A DNA stretch of 64,000 bases from Paenibacillus sp. FSL H7-0326 (GTDB lineage Bacteria > Bacillota > Bacilli > Paenibacillales > Paenibacillaceae), in contig NZ_MPVN01000002.1 of the NCBI RefSeq assembly GCF_001955535.1, positions 1-64,000 of the forward strand, written 5' to 3'. Below, piece after piece: positions 34,623 to 43,368 of this stretch; positions within the stretch are counted from its first letter, which is position 1, and each line of letters starts with the position of its first letter. The notes below the pieces were generated by a model. It saw only the letters and a list, made by a program, of their open reading frames with translations. It was not told the DNA's origin and made no database searches. Position numbers and translations under genes: made by a program.

Positions 34623-36524
34623 TTAGATATGTTCCAGCTCTAGCAGAAACTGAAATGTCGAGCCCTTTCCTTCTGTACTTTGAACACTAATACTGCCTCC
34701 CATAAGCTCAACGAGACGTTTAGTTATAGCCAGTCCCAGACCCGTACCTCCGTAATTCCGGCTGATATCAGGATCTAATTGAGAGAAGGATTGAAACAGC
34801 AGCCGTTCCTTGTGTCTCGGTATGCCGATTCCTGTGTCTTGAACCTGAACCATCAGCAGTACTCGCTTGCGCCCAGGGATATGAACGGCTTCTGCCCGAA
34901 TCAGTACCTCGCCTGATTCCGTAAATTTCACTCCATTGCTGATTAAATTGATGAGAATCTGCCTTATTTTTGGTTCATCACCGATCATATTGTACGGTAT
35001 TCTTGTATCACATTCCTTCGTTAGTGTGATTCCTTTATTTCTTGCTTGTACACTGAAGAGATTCGTTACCTCATCTAACACGTCATGAAAATTAAATGAG
35101 GATTGCTGAACTTCTACCCGGCTAGTTTCCAGCTTGCTCAGATTCAGAATATTATTCAATGTTTGAATAAGTGAATCACTGCTGCTAAGTATAATTTCCG
35201 CATAGCTGAGCTGTTCTTCATTAAGATTCGTATCAACAAGCAGAGAAGCCATACCCATAATGGCGTTCATCGGTGTTCGTATTTCATGGCTCATGATGGA
35301 TAGAAATTCGGATTTTTCCTTCTCTGCCCGTTCCGCCTCATCCTTTGCTTTCATAATTTCGTTCATTGAAGTCAAATCTCTGAGAACCACGACAGAACCC
35401 TTTTTGTCCTGATCTATAATAGAATGCACTTGATATTCGGCAATAAAAGTGCTGCCATCCTCTTTTCCAAAGACTGCCTCTTGCACACAAGTGTGCCCTT
35501 CATTTGATAGAATCGCTCTGTGAATCGGCATCTGATTCTTGTCGTACGGATAGTAGTTTTCATTAAACTGGATTAGATAATCCGCCAGCCGAGATCCGAT
35601 TACCACATCCTCGTTCATTGACAGCAGCTTCGCACCCGCTTTATTTAAATACAATATCCGTCCTTCCGAGTCCACACCGAAGATCGCATCCTTAACCGTA
35701 TTCAGGATTAACTCGAGCTGTTTGCCCAGATTCTCGATCTGCTTCAAATAGACGGTGCTTTCTGTTGTGTCCGCGGTAATGCCATAGACGCCTACGACAC
35801 GGCCATCCATAATAATAGGCACATTGATGACGTGTGCTTCAAAGGTATGACCGGATTTATGCAGCATTTTGATATTGTACTCCTGGGGAATTCCTTTGGC
35901 TGCTTGAGCGAAGTGATAGTGAGTCTTCTGTAAACTGTCCGGATCAATTAAGGGTGAAAAATGACCTGTTAACAGCTCCTCCTGGGTATGCCCTGTCAAC
36001 GCACACTGGCCTTCATTAACTCGAATCAGGTTACCATTAAGATCTAAAGACGCTACCCCAAGCGGGTTGTATTTAAATAAAGATTTATATTCCAGCAGCT
36101 CCCGCTCCATCTCCTCAGACTCTAGCCTCTCTACCTTCCTTACTGGACTCTTCGATGGAGAAGGGACAAATTGTACGATGACACACCCTTCTTCTTCCTC
36201 TACAAGACTGATCCACATGTCTGCTGTACTGACAACGCCCCGCTGATTCACGAATTGCAGCCGCCGGCTTGTTGACATTTCTTCAGTAGTCTTCAGCTGC
36301 TGTACAATATGGATAAGATTGAACTCCGTAGGATTCGGGTTCGCCATGATATCAAATAAAGTCAGTTTTGAGTTCGCTCGACCGCCGCTTATATCCAGCC
36401 AGTTCTCCATTGCCTTATTCACTTTGATACATACGCCATCTTCTTCCAACACAATTGCAGAGGGAATCGGAGCTCTGTAGAACAAACTTTCCCAATGCTT
36501 GCTTTTTGTAACTAAGTCAGACAT
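34623..36524 (-). CDS. Soluble PAS-domain sensor histidine kinase
   Basis: A 633-residue kinase without membrane segments, so a cytoplasmic sensor. Three PAS domains lie at about 10-120, 145-260 and 270-390. HisKA has phospho-accepting His413 in LSIMSHEIRTPMNAIMG; HATPase has N box (IRQILINLISNGVKF), G1 (DTGIGIP) and G2 (GGTGLGLAITKRLVELMGG). There is no receiver domain and no response regulator gene next to it: an orphan kinase. ATG at 36524 follows GAGGGGG; the in-frame TTG at 36548 has no SD. Monocistronic. Signal unknown. Confidence 0.93.
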   Translation of the reverse strand: MSDLVTKSKHWESLFYRAPIPSAIVLEEDGVCIKVNKAMENWLDISGGRANSKLTLFDIMANPNPTEFNLIHIVQQLKTTEEMSTSRRLQFVNQRGVVSTADMWISLVEEEEGCVIVQFVPSPSKSPVRKVERLESEEMERELLEYKSLFKYNPLGVASLDLNGNLIRVNEGQCALTGHTQEELLTGHFSPLIDPDSLQKTHYHFAQAAKGIPQEYNIKMLHKSGHTFEAHVINVPIIMDGRVVGVYGITADTTESTVYLKQIENLGKQLELILNTVKDAIFGVDSEGRILYLNKAGAKLLSMNEDVVIGSRLADYLIQFNENYYPYDKNQMPIHRAILSNEGHTCVQEAVFGKEDGSTFIAEYQVHSIIDQDKKGSVVVLRDLTSMNEIMKAKDEAERAEKEKSEFLSIMSHEIRTPMNAIMGMASLLVDTNLNEEQLSYAEIILSSSDSLIQTLNNILNLSKLETSRVEVQQSSFNFHDVLDEVTNLFSVQARNKGITLTKECDTRIPYNMIGDEPKIRQILINLISNGVKFTESGEVLIRAEAVHIPGRKRVLLMVQVQDTGIGIPRHKERLLFQSFSQLDPDISRNYGGTGLGLAITKRLVELMGGSISVQSTEGKGSTFQFLLELEHI

Positions 36525-36636
36525 TAAGTTCCCCCTCATTTTTTTCAAGAACTATTCTATTTATAACCGGAAGCAGCCGAATTCAAAACGAAGAAATACA
36601 AATGAATTTAATGATTTTTCATACGGGGATTTGATA

Positions 36637-36666
36637 TAAAAAAGAGACAGCCTATTCGGCTGCCTC
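36637..36666 (-). terminator. Intrinsic terminator overlapping the Bcr/CflA stop codon
   Basis: GAGGCAGCC (36666-36658) pairs with GGCTGTCTC (36652-36644), then TTTTTTAT on the minus strand. The stem begins inside the stop codon. Confidence 0.85.
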
Positions 36667-37888
36667 ATGACTCATATTTGCCAATAGCAGTTAGCTTATT
36701 CTCACCAGTCAGCTTCGTAAATACGAAAGCTCCCAGGCAGGCTGTAACGAATAAAATAGCTCCCATGGGCACTGCGGTTGTTTCGTCAATTCCGACCAGA
36801 GGAGAAACGGCAGAACCGATAAGAAGCGGTACTAATCCTAATACAGCACTGGCGCTCCCTGCCCGATGTCCTTGATGCTCCATTGCCAGCGTAAATGTGC
36901 TTGTAGCGACTATTCCAATGGTAATCATATAAACGAAGATACATATTACGACGAGGAATAAAGGTCCGCGAAATGCGGTTGTCACTAAGAGCAGCAGTGT
37001 AGCACTGACGGCAACCCACACCCCAATTCTGAGTAGTGTGCGTTCAGGAACAATGCCGCCAAAACGGCCAATCAGAAAGCTTCCGAAGATGATTGCTATC
37101 CCGTTAATGCCAAATAATACACTGAATACTTGTGGTGACACCCCATAGATCTCCTGGTAAACGAAAGGCGTACCTGAAACATAGGCAAAGCTCCCGCCAT
37201 GAACAAATCCGACGGTCAGAGCGTATCCAATGAATACCCTGTCCTTGAACAATTCTCCCATCGTCTTCACAGAATGTCCAAGCGAGCTTGGCATCCTTTT
37301 CTCTGGAGGCAATGTTTCTTTGAGACGCATCCCTATAATCAGCACGATCAATAGCCCAAACAAACATAGGAAATAGAAGATGGATTGCCAATTCGCTGAT
37401 GGAATGAGCAGAATAGCTCCCCCTGACATCGGTGCAACCATTGGAGCTACAGCATTAATGACCGACAGCAACGCAAAAAACTTCGTGAGCTCTCTGCCGT
37501 CAAACACATCTCGTACGACTGCACGTGAAATCACAAGTCCAGCAGCAGCGGTGAAGCCTTGAAGGAATCTTGCCGCAATCAGCAGAGAAATATTAGGCGC
37601 GAGAGCACAAAATAGCGATGACAAAGCAAATAAACTGAGTGAAATGAGAAGCGGAATTTTTCGACCACGTGCATCACTGATGGGACCCACAATGATTTGA
37701 CCTACAGCCAGACCAATCAAGCATGAGGTTAAGCTTAACTGAACCAATGAAGCTCTTGCACCCAAATCCTCTCCAATCTCGGGGAAGCTGGGAAGATACA
37801 TATCGATATTGAACGGTCCTAATATGCCGAGCAAGCTTAACAAAAATGCTAATGCTAATCGCTCTTTACCTGTTGGATTATGCAGCAT
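36665..37888 (-). CDS. Bcr/CflA family drug exporter (MFS)
   Basis: A 407-residue 12-helix drug:H+ antiporter. The first helix contains GPFNIDMYLPSFPEIGEDLG, the hallmark of Bcr/CflA; QIIVGPISDARGRKIPLLIS is motif A at about 63-82; RFLQGFTAAAGLVISRAVVRD is the family motif near 110-130. Monocistronic, no adjacent regulator. Substrate could be bicyclomycin-like antibiotics, sulfonamides or cysteine; not resolvable. Confidence 0.93.
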   Translation of the reverse strand: MLHNPTGKERLALAFLLSLLGILGPFNIDMYLPSFPEIGEDLGARASLVQLSLTSCLIGLAVGQIIVGPISDARGRKIPLLISLSLFALSSLFCALAPNISLLIAARFLQGFTAAAGLVISRAVVRDVFDGRELTKFFALLSVINAVAPMVAPMSGGAILLIPSANWQSIFYFLCLFGLLIVLIIGMRLKETLPPEKRMPSSLGHSVKTMGELFKDRVFIGYALTVGFVHGGSFAYVSGTPFVYQEIYGVSPQVFSVLFGINGIAIIFGSFLIGRFGGIVPERTLLRIGVWVAVSATLLLLVTTAFRGPLFLVVICIFVYMITIGIVATSTFTLAMEHQGHRAGSASAVLGLVPLLIGSAVSPLVGIDETTAVPMGAILFVTACLGAFVFTKLTGENKLTAIGKYES

Positions 37889-38200
37889 GCGCAGAAAACA
37901 CCTAATTTCTTATGAAATTTAGCTTACGTTTGTTTCGGTCGTAAATAACAAGCCGCTGGCTTGTCCCTCTGAAGATGCATGCACAAGCATGAGATTCCGA
38001 AAAAAGACAAAGCTCTGAACATTATAAGCATTGATTGTCTATTTGTTAAGACATTTCTTTATCACTATGCGTTTCATCCATATAGGGCATAGTAGCTCAA
38101 GCTTGACCATATAGAAAAAAGCCGCCATGAAGGAAGGCGACTTTCTAATCCAATCTTTGATATTCAGGCGATTCAACAACCTCTTACCCATGTATTCATC
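37889..38200. other. Intergenic region with terminator
   Basis: 312 bases. It holds the Bcr/CflA promoter region (not resolved), AT-rich DNA and the terminator of the following gene at 38114-38144. No coding sequence is seen. Confidence 0.6.
38114..38144 (-). terminator. Intrinsic terminator of the large binding-protein gene
   Basis: AAAGTCGCC (38144-38136) pairs with GGCGGCTTT (38126-38118, one mismatch), followed by T residues on the minus strand. Confidence 0.8.
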
Positions 38201-39889
38201 TTAATCTATATCCTTACCTGTCCATAATCTTACTCGATCTTTAATCCATTCTGTATATTGCTGCTCCATTTCAACCGCGCCTTCTTTATCCAGCTCAGCA
38301 AGCATATTATCATAGATGGCATCAAATTGATCTGGTGCTGAGATAATGGCTTCGGGAATGCGCTTCTGAATAATATCCTGCGTTTTTTGGTAGATGACAT
38401 TGTAATTTCCACTGTCCGTTGGGATCGGCATATTATATGCAGCCCCCCACTCTTTTACCGGGAATTCATCCTCGGATGGGAACAGTTCCTTCCAGGTACG
38501 AATTCCGTAGCCTGCAAGCACTTCCTTCTCAACTGCTGAATAACCCTCTTGAATCTGCTCCGGGAAATTGGTCGTGAAATAGTTACCTGTCGAATCCTTC
38601 ACCCCGTCACCATAATGCGCTCCAAATATATTGTAGAGGCCAATCCCTGTTTCTTTGGTAAAGTTACTGTTATCGTTGTTTTTCCGATCTTGAATATCTG
38701 CCGGAATCTTCCGAACCCCATCCTCTACAACATAATGCTCGCCTTCGATACCCCAGTTTCTTAAAATTTGCCCTTCTTCAGAGGACAACCAATCCAAGAA
38801 CTTGATAGCACGAACAGGATCTTCCGCATCCACCGTTATACCAATGCCATATCCATCAAAGCCCATAGGCTGAAAGTCTGCACGCTTGAAGGACTCATCC
38901 AAGGTAACTGGATAAAATCCATAAGTGTTTTCGTCTAGACCCGCGCTTTTAAGCGCATTCTCTGCATCGCTAAATCCCCAATTCGGATCGAAGAGAGATA
39001 GTACACGACCGCTAGCGATCTTGGCCTTGTATTGATCATCCTTCTGAACAAAGCTTTCCTTATCAACTAGACCATCATTCCACAGCTTGTTTAACCAACG
39101 GAAATATTCCTTCTCTTCAGGTCGCTTGTAATGAAGCTGCGCTTCATAAGTCTCAGGATTAATAAAGTACTCTCCATCACCAGGACCACCGGTAGCCATA
39201 ACCGCCGGGTCTGTCACGGTAATCATCCGACGCCATCCATCTGCGCTAAGTGTGAGCGGGATGGTCGGCTGACCATCTTCTGTAGTTGGATGCAGCTCAT
39301 AATACTCTCTCATCACATTCTCGTAATCCTCTATCGTCTTGATCTCGGGATACCCCAGCTCTTTGACAACACGGTGCTGAATCGCAACTCCATTAGTCGC
39401 ATCAAAATACGTCTGGTCAATGGCACCATTGGTTGGAAGCCAATAAATTGATGGATCCTCATTGCTGTACTTTAATCGATTGAAATGCTCACCATAAGCT
39501 TTCTTTATGTTTGGCGCATGTTCTTCAATTAAGTCTGTAAGATCGAGCATGGCCCCCGCTTCGACAAGTCTGGATAAGTTCCCTTTAGGAAAGATTAAAT
39601 CGGGATATTCGCCGCTCGCAGCCATGAGTGAAATCCGGTCATTTCCGCCTCCGCTGGAAATATCGAACTCCGCATTAATGGTTACACCCGTCATTTCAGT
39701 GATCTTCTTGCCTACGGCATCCTGCATTCTGTTCCAATTGGGACTGGCATCTGCTCCGAAGAATGTGAATGTAATCGGCCTATCTTCATCTGTACTCTCG
39801 GGTGCATCACTCCCTGTGGAGCTGCCGCATCCAGCAGCCAGGAGTAAGGAGCTTGTGAGTAACAAAGCGGCGAATCTCTTTTTCTTCAT
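38201..39889 (-). CDS. Large extracellular solute-binding lipoprotein (LplA-like, family 1)
   Basis: A 562-residue surface lipoprotein with signal peptide MKKKRFAALLLTSSLLLAAGC (Cys at 21). This is the long type-1 binding protein class abundant in Paenibacillus for plant oligosaccharides. Segments ASGEYPDLIFPKGNLSRLVEAG, AIKFLDWLSSEEGQILRNWGIEG and YDNMLAELDKEGAVEMEQQYTEW are typical. No permease gene is adjacent, so it is an orphan in this window. A decayed araC gene and a GH43 enzyme lie upstream, suggesting a xylan/arabinan oligosaccharide ligand (inference). Confidence 0.9.
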   Translation of the reverse strand: MKKKRFAALLLTSSLLLAAGCGSSTGSDAPESTDEDRPITFTFFGADASPNWNRMQDAVGKKITEMTGVTINAEFDISSGGGNDRISLMAASGEYPDLIFPKGNLSRLVEAGAMLDLTDLIEEHAPNIKKAYGEHFNRLKYSNEDPSIYWLPTNGAIDQTYFDATNGVAIQHRVVKELGYPEIKTIEDYENVMREYYELHPTTEDGQPTIPLTLSADGWRRMITVTDPAVMATGGPGDGEYFINPETYEAQLHYKRPEEKEYFRWLNKLWNDGLVDKESFVQKDDQYKAKIASGRVLSLFDPNWGFSDAENALKSAGLDENTYGFYPVTLDESFKRADFQPMGFDGYGIGITVDAEDPVRAIKFLDWLSSEEGQILRNWGIEGEHYVVEDGVRKIPADIQDRKNNDNSNFTKETGIGLYNIFGAHYGDGVKDSTGNYFTTNFPEQIQEGYSAVEKEVLAGYGIRTWKELFPSEDEFPVKEWGAAYNMPIPTDSGNYNVIYQKTQDIIQKRIPEAIISAPDQFDAIYDNMLAELDKEGAVEMEQQYTEWIKDRVRLWTGKDID

Positions 39890-40072
39890 ATTATAACCCC
39901 CTATTTCTTATGAACTTCTAATCTTTTGGATGAATGCGTTTACAACAAATTCTTAATCACAGTATATGGAATAAATAGAACACAAACCTTGATTTTTCAG
40001 TCAGCAATATAGGATGATATAGACATGATCATGTACAGCTCGGTAGTGGTTTTGTGAATAAGGTTCAATTAA

Positions 40073-40255
40073 ATGCAACCCATATCGTCAATAAATGAAG
40101 TATCTTTTATCAAGGAAGGGCATGTATTTGTCATTAACGGTGAAACGGTCCATGGATACAAGGATCCGCAGGATTATAAAATCTGCGACTAGACAGTTTT
40201 AAAAAAAGCATATGGATTATCCCCCAAAGCATTCAGGCAAAGTGATTCATCCTGA
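40073..40255 (+). pseudogene. Relic of an AraC family regulator
   Basis: In one plus-strand frame from ATG 40073 the translation contains EGHVFVINGETVHGYKDPQ, the cupin segment of AraC-type regulators, then a TAG at 40190-40192, then VLKKAYGLSPKAFRQS, the C-terminal end of AraC HTH domains, and TGA at 40253-40255. The roughly 150-200 residues that should lie between are absent. The two ends are in the same frame. This is a decayed gene with a large internal deletion, lying where a regulator of the flanking sugar genes would be expected. Confidence 0.82.
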
Positions 40256-40287
40256 TGGATAAGCGCAATATCTAATGATGAGTAATG

Positions 40288-40338
40288 CAAAAAAAGAGAT
40301 AGATCGACGTCATTCTTGATGTCAATCTCTCTCTTTTG
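40288..40338 (-). terminator. Intrinsic terminator of the GH43 gene
   Basis: A long imperfect stem, 40317-40336 with 40293-40312, loop TTCT, followed by T residues on the minus strand, about 60 bases past the GH43 stop codon. Confidence 0.82.
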
Positions 40339-40401
40339 TTATTTTAAAACTATATTCAATAATATCGGGTGTTCAGTAAATCGAGGTTTCTTCGTTCTAC
40401 T

Positions 40402-41919
40402 CTATTCATCCTTAGGTTCATACTCATACCAATCGAAATAGGAAGTTGTAGAATGACCATCAGGACTTGCCGCGTACATCGCAATCATAACCCCCGTAAA
40501 ACCGCCAGCAACTTCTGTAGATAGAAAGGCCGTCTCTGCCGTTCCTGCTGTAACCAACACTAAACCAGCCGCATCACGAACGGAGAAGGTGAAGTATTCT
40601 CGATCGGCTTGAATCTCAAGCTGAGCAGGTCCTGAAGGGCAGTCATAATACTCTTCGACTTTCAAGGAACCTACGGTTCTTCTGAATATAATCTTCTTGC
40701 ATCCATTCACAGAAATGATCGCCAGTTCATAATGGTATTTCTCATTCATATAAACAGTAAGTCCCGACTCTTCTCCATCTAGCACAGGCTCAAACTCAAT
40801 AGAAGTCGTTACTCTGCTGTTGAAATGACTAAGCCTGCGCCCAATGTATGCTGGAGATCCGACATCGTCGAGTGTAACCGAATCTCCTCGGAGCGTTAGA
40901 TAACCTGCCCGTTCCGTCAATGACCACCGATCCGTTCTCGGATTACGCAGAAATGCCCAATCCACTCCAAGCTCAGCTTGGTCAAAGTCATCTCTAATGG
41001 GTTTGTTTGGTAACGGATGCCCCATGAATTCTGGTGCTTGCATTACAGGCTCAACTCGTCCATCCTCCCCAATGATTGGCCATTGATCTGGAGTCCAAGT
41101 CACAGGTGCGAGAAATACCTCTCTTCCCAAATGGTGGCGCATTGGGTAAGAAGCCGGCCTGATGCCCAAAAACACAGCCCACCAGCTGCCGTCATGAGCT
41201 TCAATGATATCAGCATGGCCTGTAGCGTGAATGCTGCTCTTCAGACTACGATGAGACAGAATGGGATTATGGGGACAAGCTTCGAATGGTCCGTAAGGCT
41301 CTTTGCTTCTCGCTATGGTCTCCATATGACCGTACTCGGTCCCCCCCTCGGCCAGCATTAAATAGTAGTAATCGCCTATTCGGTACAAATGAGGGGCTTC
41401 CGGATAGGCGCCTCCTGTTCCCGTCCAGATCAGACGACTGTCTGTCAGCATTTGTCCGGTTTCTATGTCAATCTCACATTGATAGACTCCATCCCCTTGA
41501 TCTCCGGAACGGGTTGACTGAAAATAGACGCTGCCATCCTCATCAAACAAAAGGGAAGGATCAATCCCATCCTGTGCTACACGAATCGGGGCTGACCATG
41601 TTCCTGCGGGGTCCTGTGTCTTCACATAGAAATTACCGATGCCCCCGACGTTTGTCGTTACCATATAGAACCAACCCTGATGATATCGGATTGTAGGAGC
41701 AAAGATACCACATGAGCTCGGTACATTCGTTAAGGGAAGCTGCTCTTCTGTGGTGAGCACATGTCCAATCTGCTCCCAATTCACAAGATCGTTGCTATGA
41801 AATATCGGTACACCTGGGAAGTATTGAAATGAGCTGGTAACCAAATAGTAATCTTCGCCCACTCTGCAAATGCTGGGATCCGGATGAAATCCGGAAATAA
41901 CGGGGTTTATGTACTGCAT
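40402..41919 (-). CDS. GH43 glycoside hydrolase (beta-xylosidase/arabinofuranosidase)
   Basis: A 505-residue cytoplasmic enzyme (no signal peptide) cleaving xylo- or arabino-oligosaccharides. The five-blade propeller shows general base Asp14 in NPVISGFHPDPS, pKa modulator Asp120 in DGIDPSLLFDEDG and general acid Glu174 in GGAYPEAPHLYR. The C-terminal domain (about 315-500) is the beta-sandwich found in GH43 beta-xylosidases (XynB-like). ATG at 41919 is preferred, 8 bases after GGAG; a GTG at 41928 overlaps the SD. Monocistronic, between the araC relic and a GNAT gene. Confidence 0.93.
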   Translation of the reverse strand: MQYINPVISGFHPDPSICRVGEDYYLVTSSFQYFPGVPIFHSNDLVNWEQIGHVLTTEEQLPLTNVPSSCGIFAPTIRYHQGWFYMVTTNVGGIGNFYVKTQDPAGTWSAPIRVAQDGIDPSLLFDEDGSVYFQSTRSGDQGDGVYQCEIDIETGQMLTDSRLIWTGTGGAYPEAPHLYRIGDYYYLMLAEGGTEYGHMETIARSKEPYGPFEACPHNPILSHRSLKSSIHATGHADIIEAHDGSWWAVFLGIRPASYPMRHHLGREVFLAPVTWTPDQWPIIGEDGRVEPVMQAPEFMGHPLPNKPIRDDFDQAELGVDWAFLRNPRTDRWSLTERAGYLTLRGDSVTLDDVGSPAYIGRRLSHFNSRVTTSIEFEPVLDGEESGLTVYMNEKYHYELAIISVNGCKKIIFRRTVGSLKVEEYYDCPSGPAQLEIQADREYFTFSVRDAAGLVLVTAGTAETAFLSTEVAGGFTGVMIAMYAASPDGHSTTSYFDWYEYEPKDE

Positions 41920-42047
41920 GCGATGCACTCCATTCTATCTTTTAACTTAATAGCTTTAGATGTACATCATTCTAGTGTATTCAGACGCTATAAACCTTGA
42001 TTAATAAGTCACGTTTCTAGCACGATTTAGACCGGGATTTTATATAA

Positions 42048-42077
42048 ACAAAAAAACGGCCGTATATAACAGCCGCT
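42048..42077 (-). terminator. Possible intrinsic terminator after the GNAT gene
   Basis: A short CGGC/GCCG stem (42075-42072 with 42060-42057), loop of about 11 bases, followed by six to seven T on the minus strand. Weak stem. Confidence 0.45.
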
Positions 42078-42150
42078 CGATCATATCAATCAGGCATCGG
42101 TTTAACCCTATTGTTAGACTGATCGGAGTAGAATCCCTTATCTAACCCAG

Positions 42151-42621
42151 CTACAGTGATCTGATATACCACGCATCGCATGCGAAATGTTCTGTATCCA
42201 TCAAAGGCTTCGTTAAGGCCACAAAACCGTTCTTCTGATAGAATTTATTAGCAGCTACCATGTTGTTAAACGTTTCAAGATAACACTCATTGTAGTACAA
42301 TCTGGCATAATCCAACGCCGCCTCCAGCAGCTGGCTTGCTGCTCCCGTACCGCGTGCTTCTTTGAAAGCATACATTTTCTGCAGTTCGCATATATGTGGA
42401 TAACCACTGATTGGTCCAATGCCGCAGCCCGCTATAATCTTGGAATCTTTCTCGACGACCCAATATTTAGAGCCTTCGTGGTTGTATAGATGATAGAAAT
42501 CCCCCAGATTCGGATCTGTCCACGCCGTTCCCGGCTTATTCGCTCCAAATTCAATTAGACAGGTTCTAATCAAATCCTCCACTTGCTTATTATCTCTCTC
42601 TTCAATCTCTCTTAATAACAT
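42151..42621 (-). CDS. GNAT family N-acetyltransferase
   Basis: A 156-residue acetyl-CoA-dependent acetyltransferase. The acetyl-CoA loop is KEARGTGAASQLLEAALDYAR (R-G-T-G-A in place of the canonical Q/R-x-x-G-x-G/A), followed by YLETFNNMVAANKFYQKNGFV, the strand 5/helix 4 motif. ATG at 42621 follows GGAG by 10 bases; the longer in-frame start at 42720 has no SD. Acceptor unknown. Confidence 0.88.
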   Translation of the reverse strand: MLLREIEERDNKQVEDLIRTCLIEFGANKPGTAWTDPNLGDFYHLYNHEGSKYWVVEKDSKIIAGCGIGPISGYPHICELQKMYAFKEARGTGAASQLLEAALDYARLYYNECYLETFNNMVAANKFYQKNGFVALTKPLMDTEHFACDAWYIRSL

Positions 42622-42809
42622 GATGTAAACTCTCCTATATGCATGGATAATTGAATAATTCATTGTTTCTCGGTGGACTTCTCTGCTATGTATCATAGTG
42701 CAAATCTCTTGATCAGACAATGCATTAAGCCATTCATTCTTAAGAACAATTGATGTGGACTATACTGGTGATAAATTCCTCTTCCCATCCTCCAACTCGC
42801 AGTACCTGC

Positions 42810-42841
42810 AAAAAAACAACTCATATCCTATCGATATGAGT
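42810..42841 (-). terminator. Intrinsic terminator of the purine operon
   Basis: ACTCATATC (42841-42833) pairs with GATATGAGT (42827-42819), then GTTTTTTTG on the minus strand, 24 bases past the pucE stop. Confidence 0.9.
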
Positions 42842-42864
42842 AGTCACCAAGCTATTCAAGTATG

Positions 42865-43368
42865 CTATTCCTGCAAAGGCTTCGCCGCCTTCGTACAGGC
42901 TGCTTGCTGTACGGCTCGTATAATCCCTCCGTAACCGGTACAGCGGCATAAGTTACCGCAAAGGGCCTTCTCAATCTGCTCCAGGCTCGGTTCAGGATGA
43001 GCATCCAGTAATGTTTTGGTCGTCAAAATCATGCCTGGTGTGCAATATCCGCACTGGAATCCTCCTTCATCGATAAAGGCCTGCTGTATAGGATGAAGCT
43101 CATCATCATTAGAAGGTGCGAGACCTTCAATCGTAACGATCTGCTGATGGTCACATTGATAAGCCATAAGCAGGCAGGAATTTACCGGCTCATCATTTAA
43201 TAGCACCATGCAGGCTCCACAGCGGCCAATCTCACAGGCTATTTTCGTACCTGTCAGTTGAAGACGATCCCGGAGGATCGTTACCAGTCTCTCGGTAGCC
43301 GGAACCGTCAGCTGAACATCACTTCCATTTATCGTACAGCTCCACTCCATCATTTCGTTTCCCATCAT
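42865..43368 (-). CDS. pucE: Xanthine dehydrogenase 2Fe-2S subunit (PucE)
   Basis: The small iron-sulfur subunit that passes electrons from the molybdenum site to FAD. It carries both clusters: plant-type CEIGRCGACMVLLN... with a distal Cys (VNSC) and the helical CGYC ... CGNLCRC set. 167 residues, the usual size. Its start overlaps the pucD stop by 4 bases. Last gene of pucABCDE, same order as B. subtilis. Confidence 0.94.
   Translation of the reverse strand: MMGNEMMEWSCTINGSDVQLTVPATERLVTILRDRLQLTGTKIACEIGRCGACMVLLNDEPVNSCLLMAYQCDHQQIVTIEGLAPSNDDELHPIQQAFIDEGGFQCGYCTPGMILTTKTLLDAHPEPSLEQIEKALCGNLCRCTGYGGIIRAVQQAACTKAAKPLQE

Larger units (their letters stand above)
39890..40401. other. Intergenic region holding an araC relic and a terminator
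   Basis: 512 bases between the binding protein and GH43 genes. The part 39890-40072 shows only AT-rich promoter-like DNA; 40073-40255 is an araC remnant on plus; 40288-40338 is the GH43 terminator. Confidence 0.7.
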
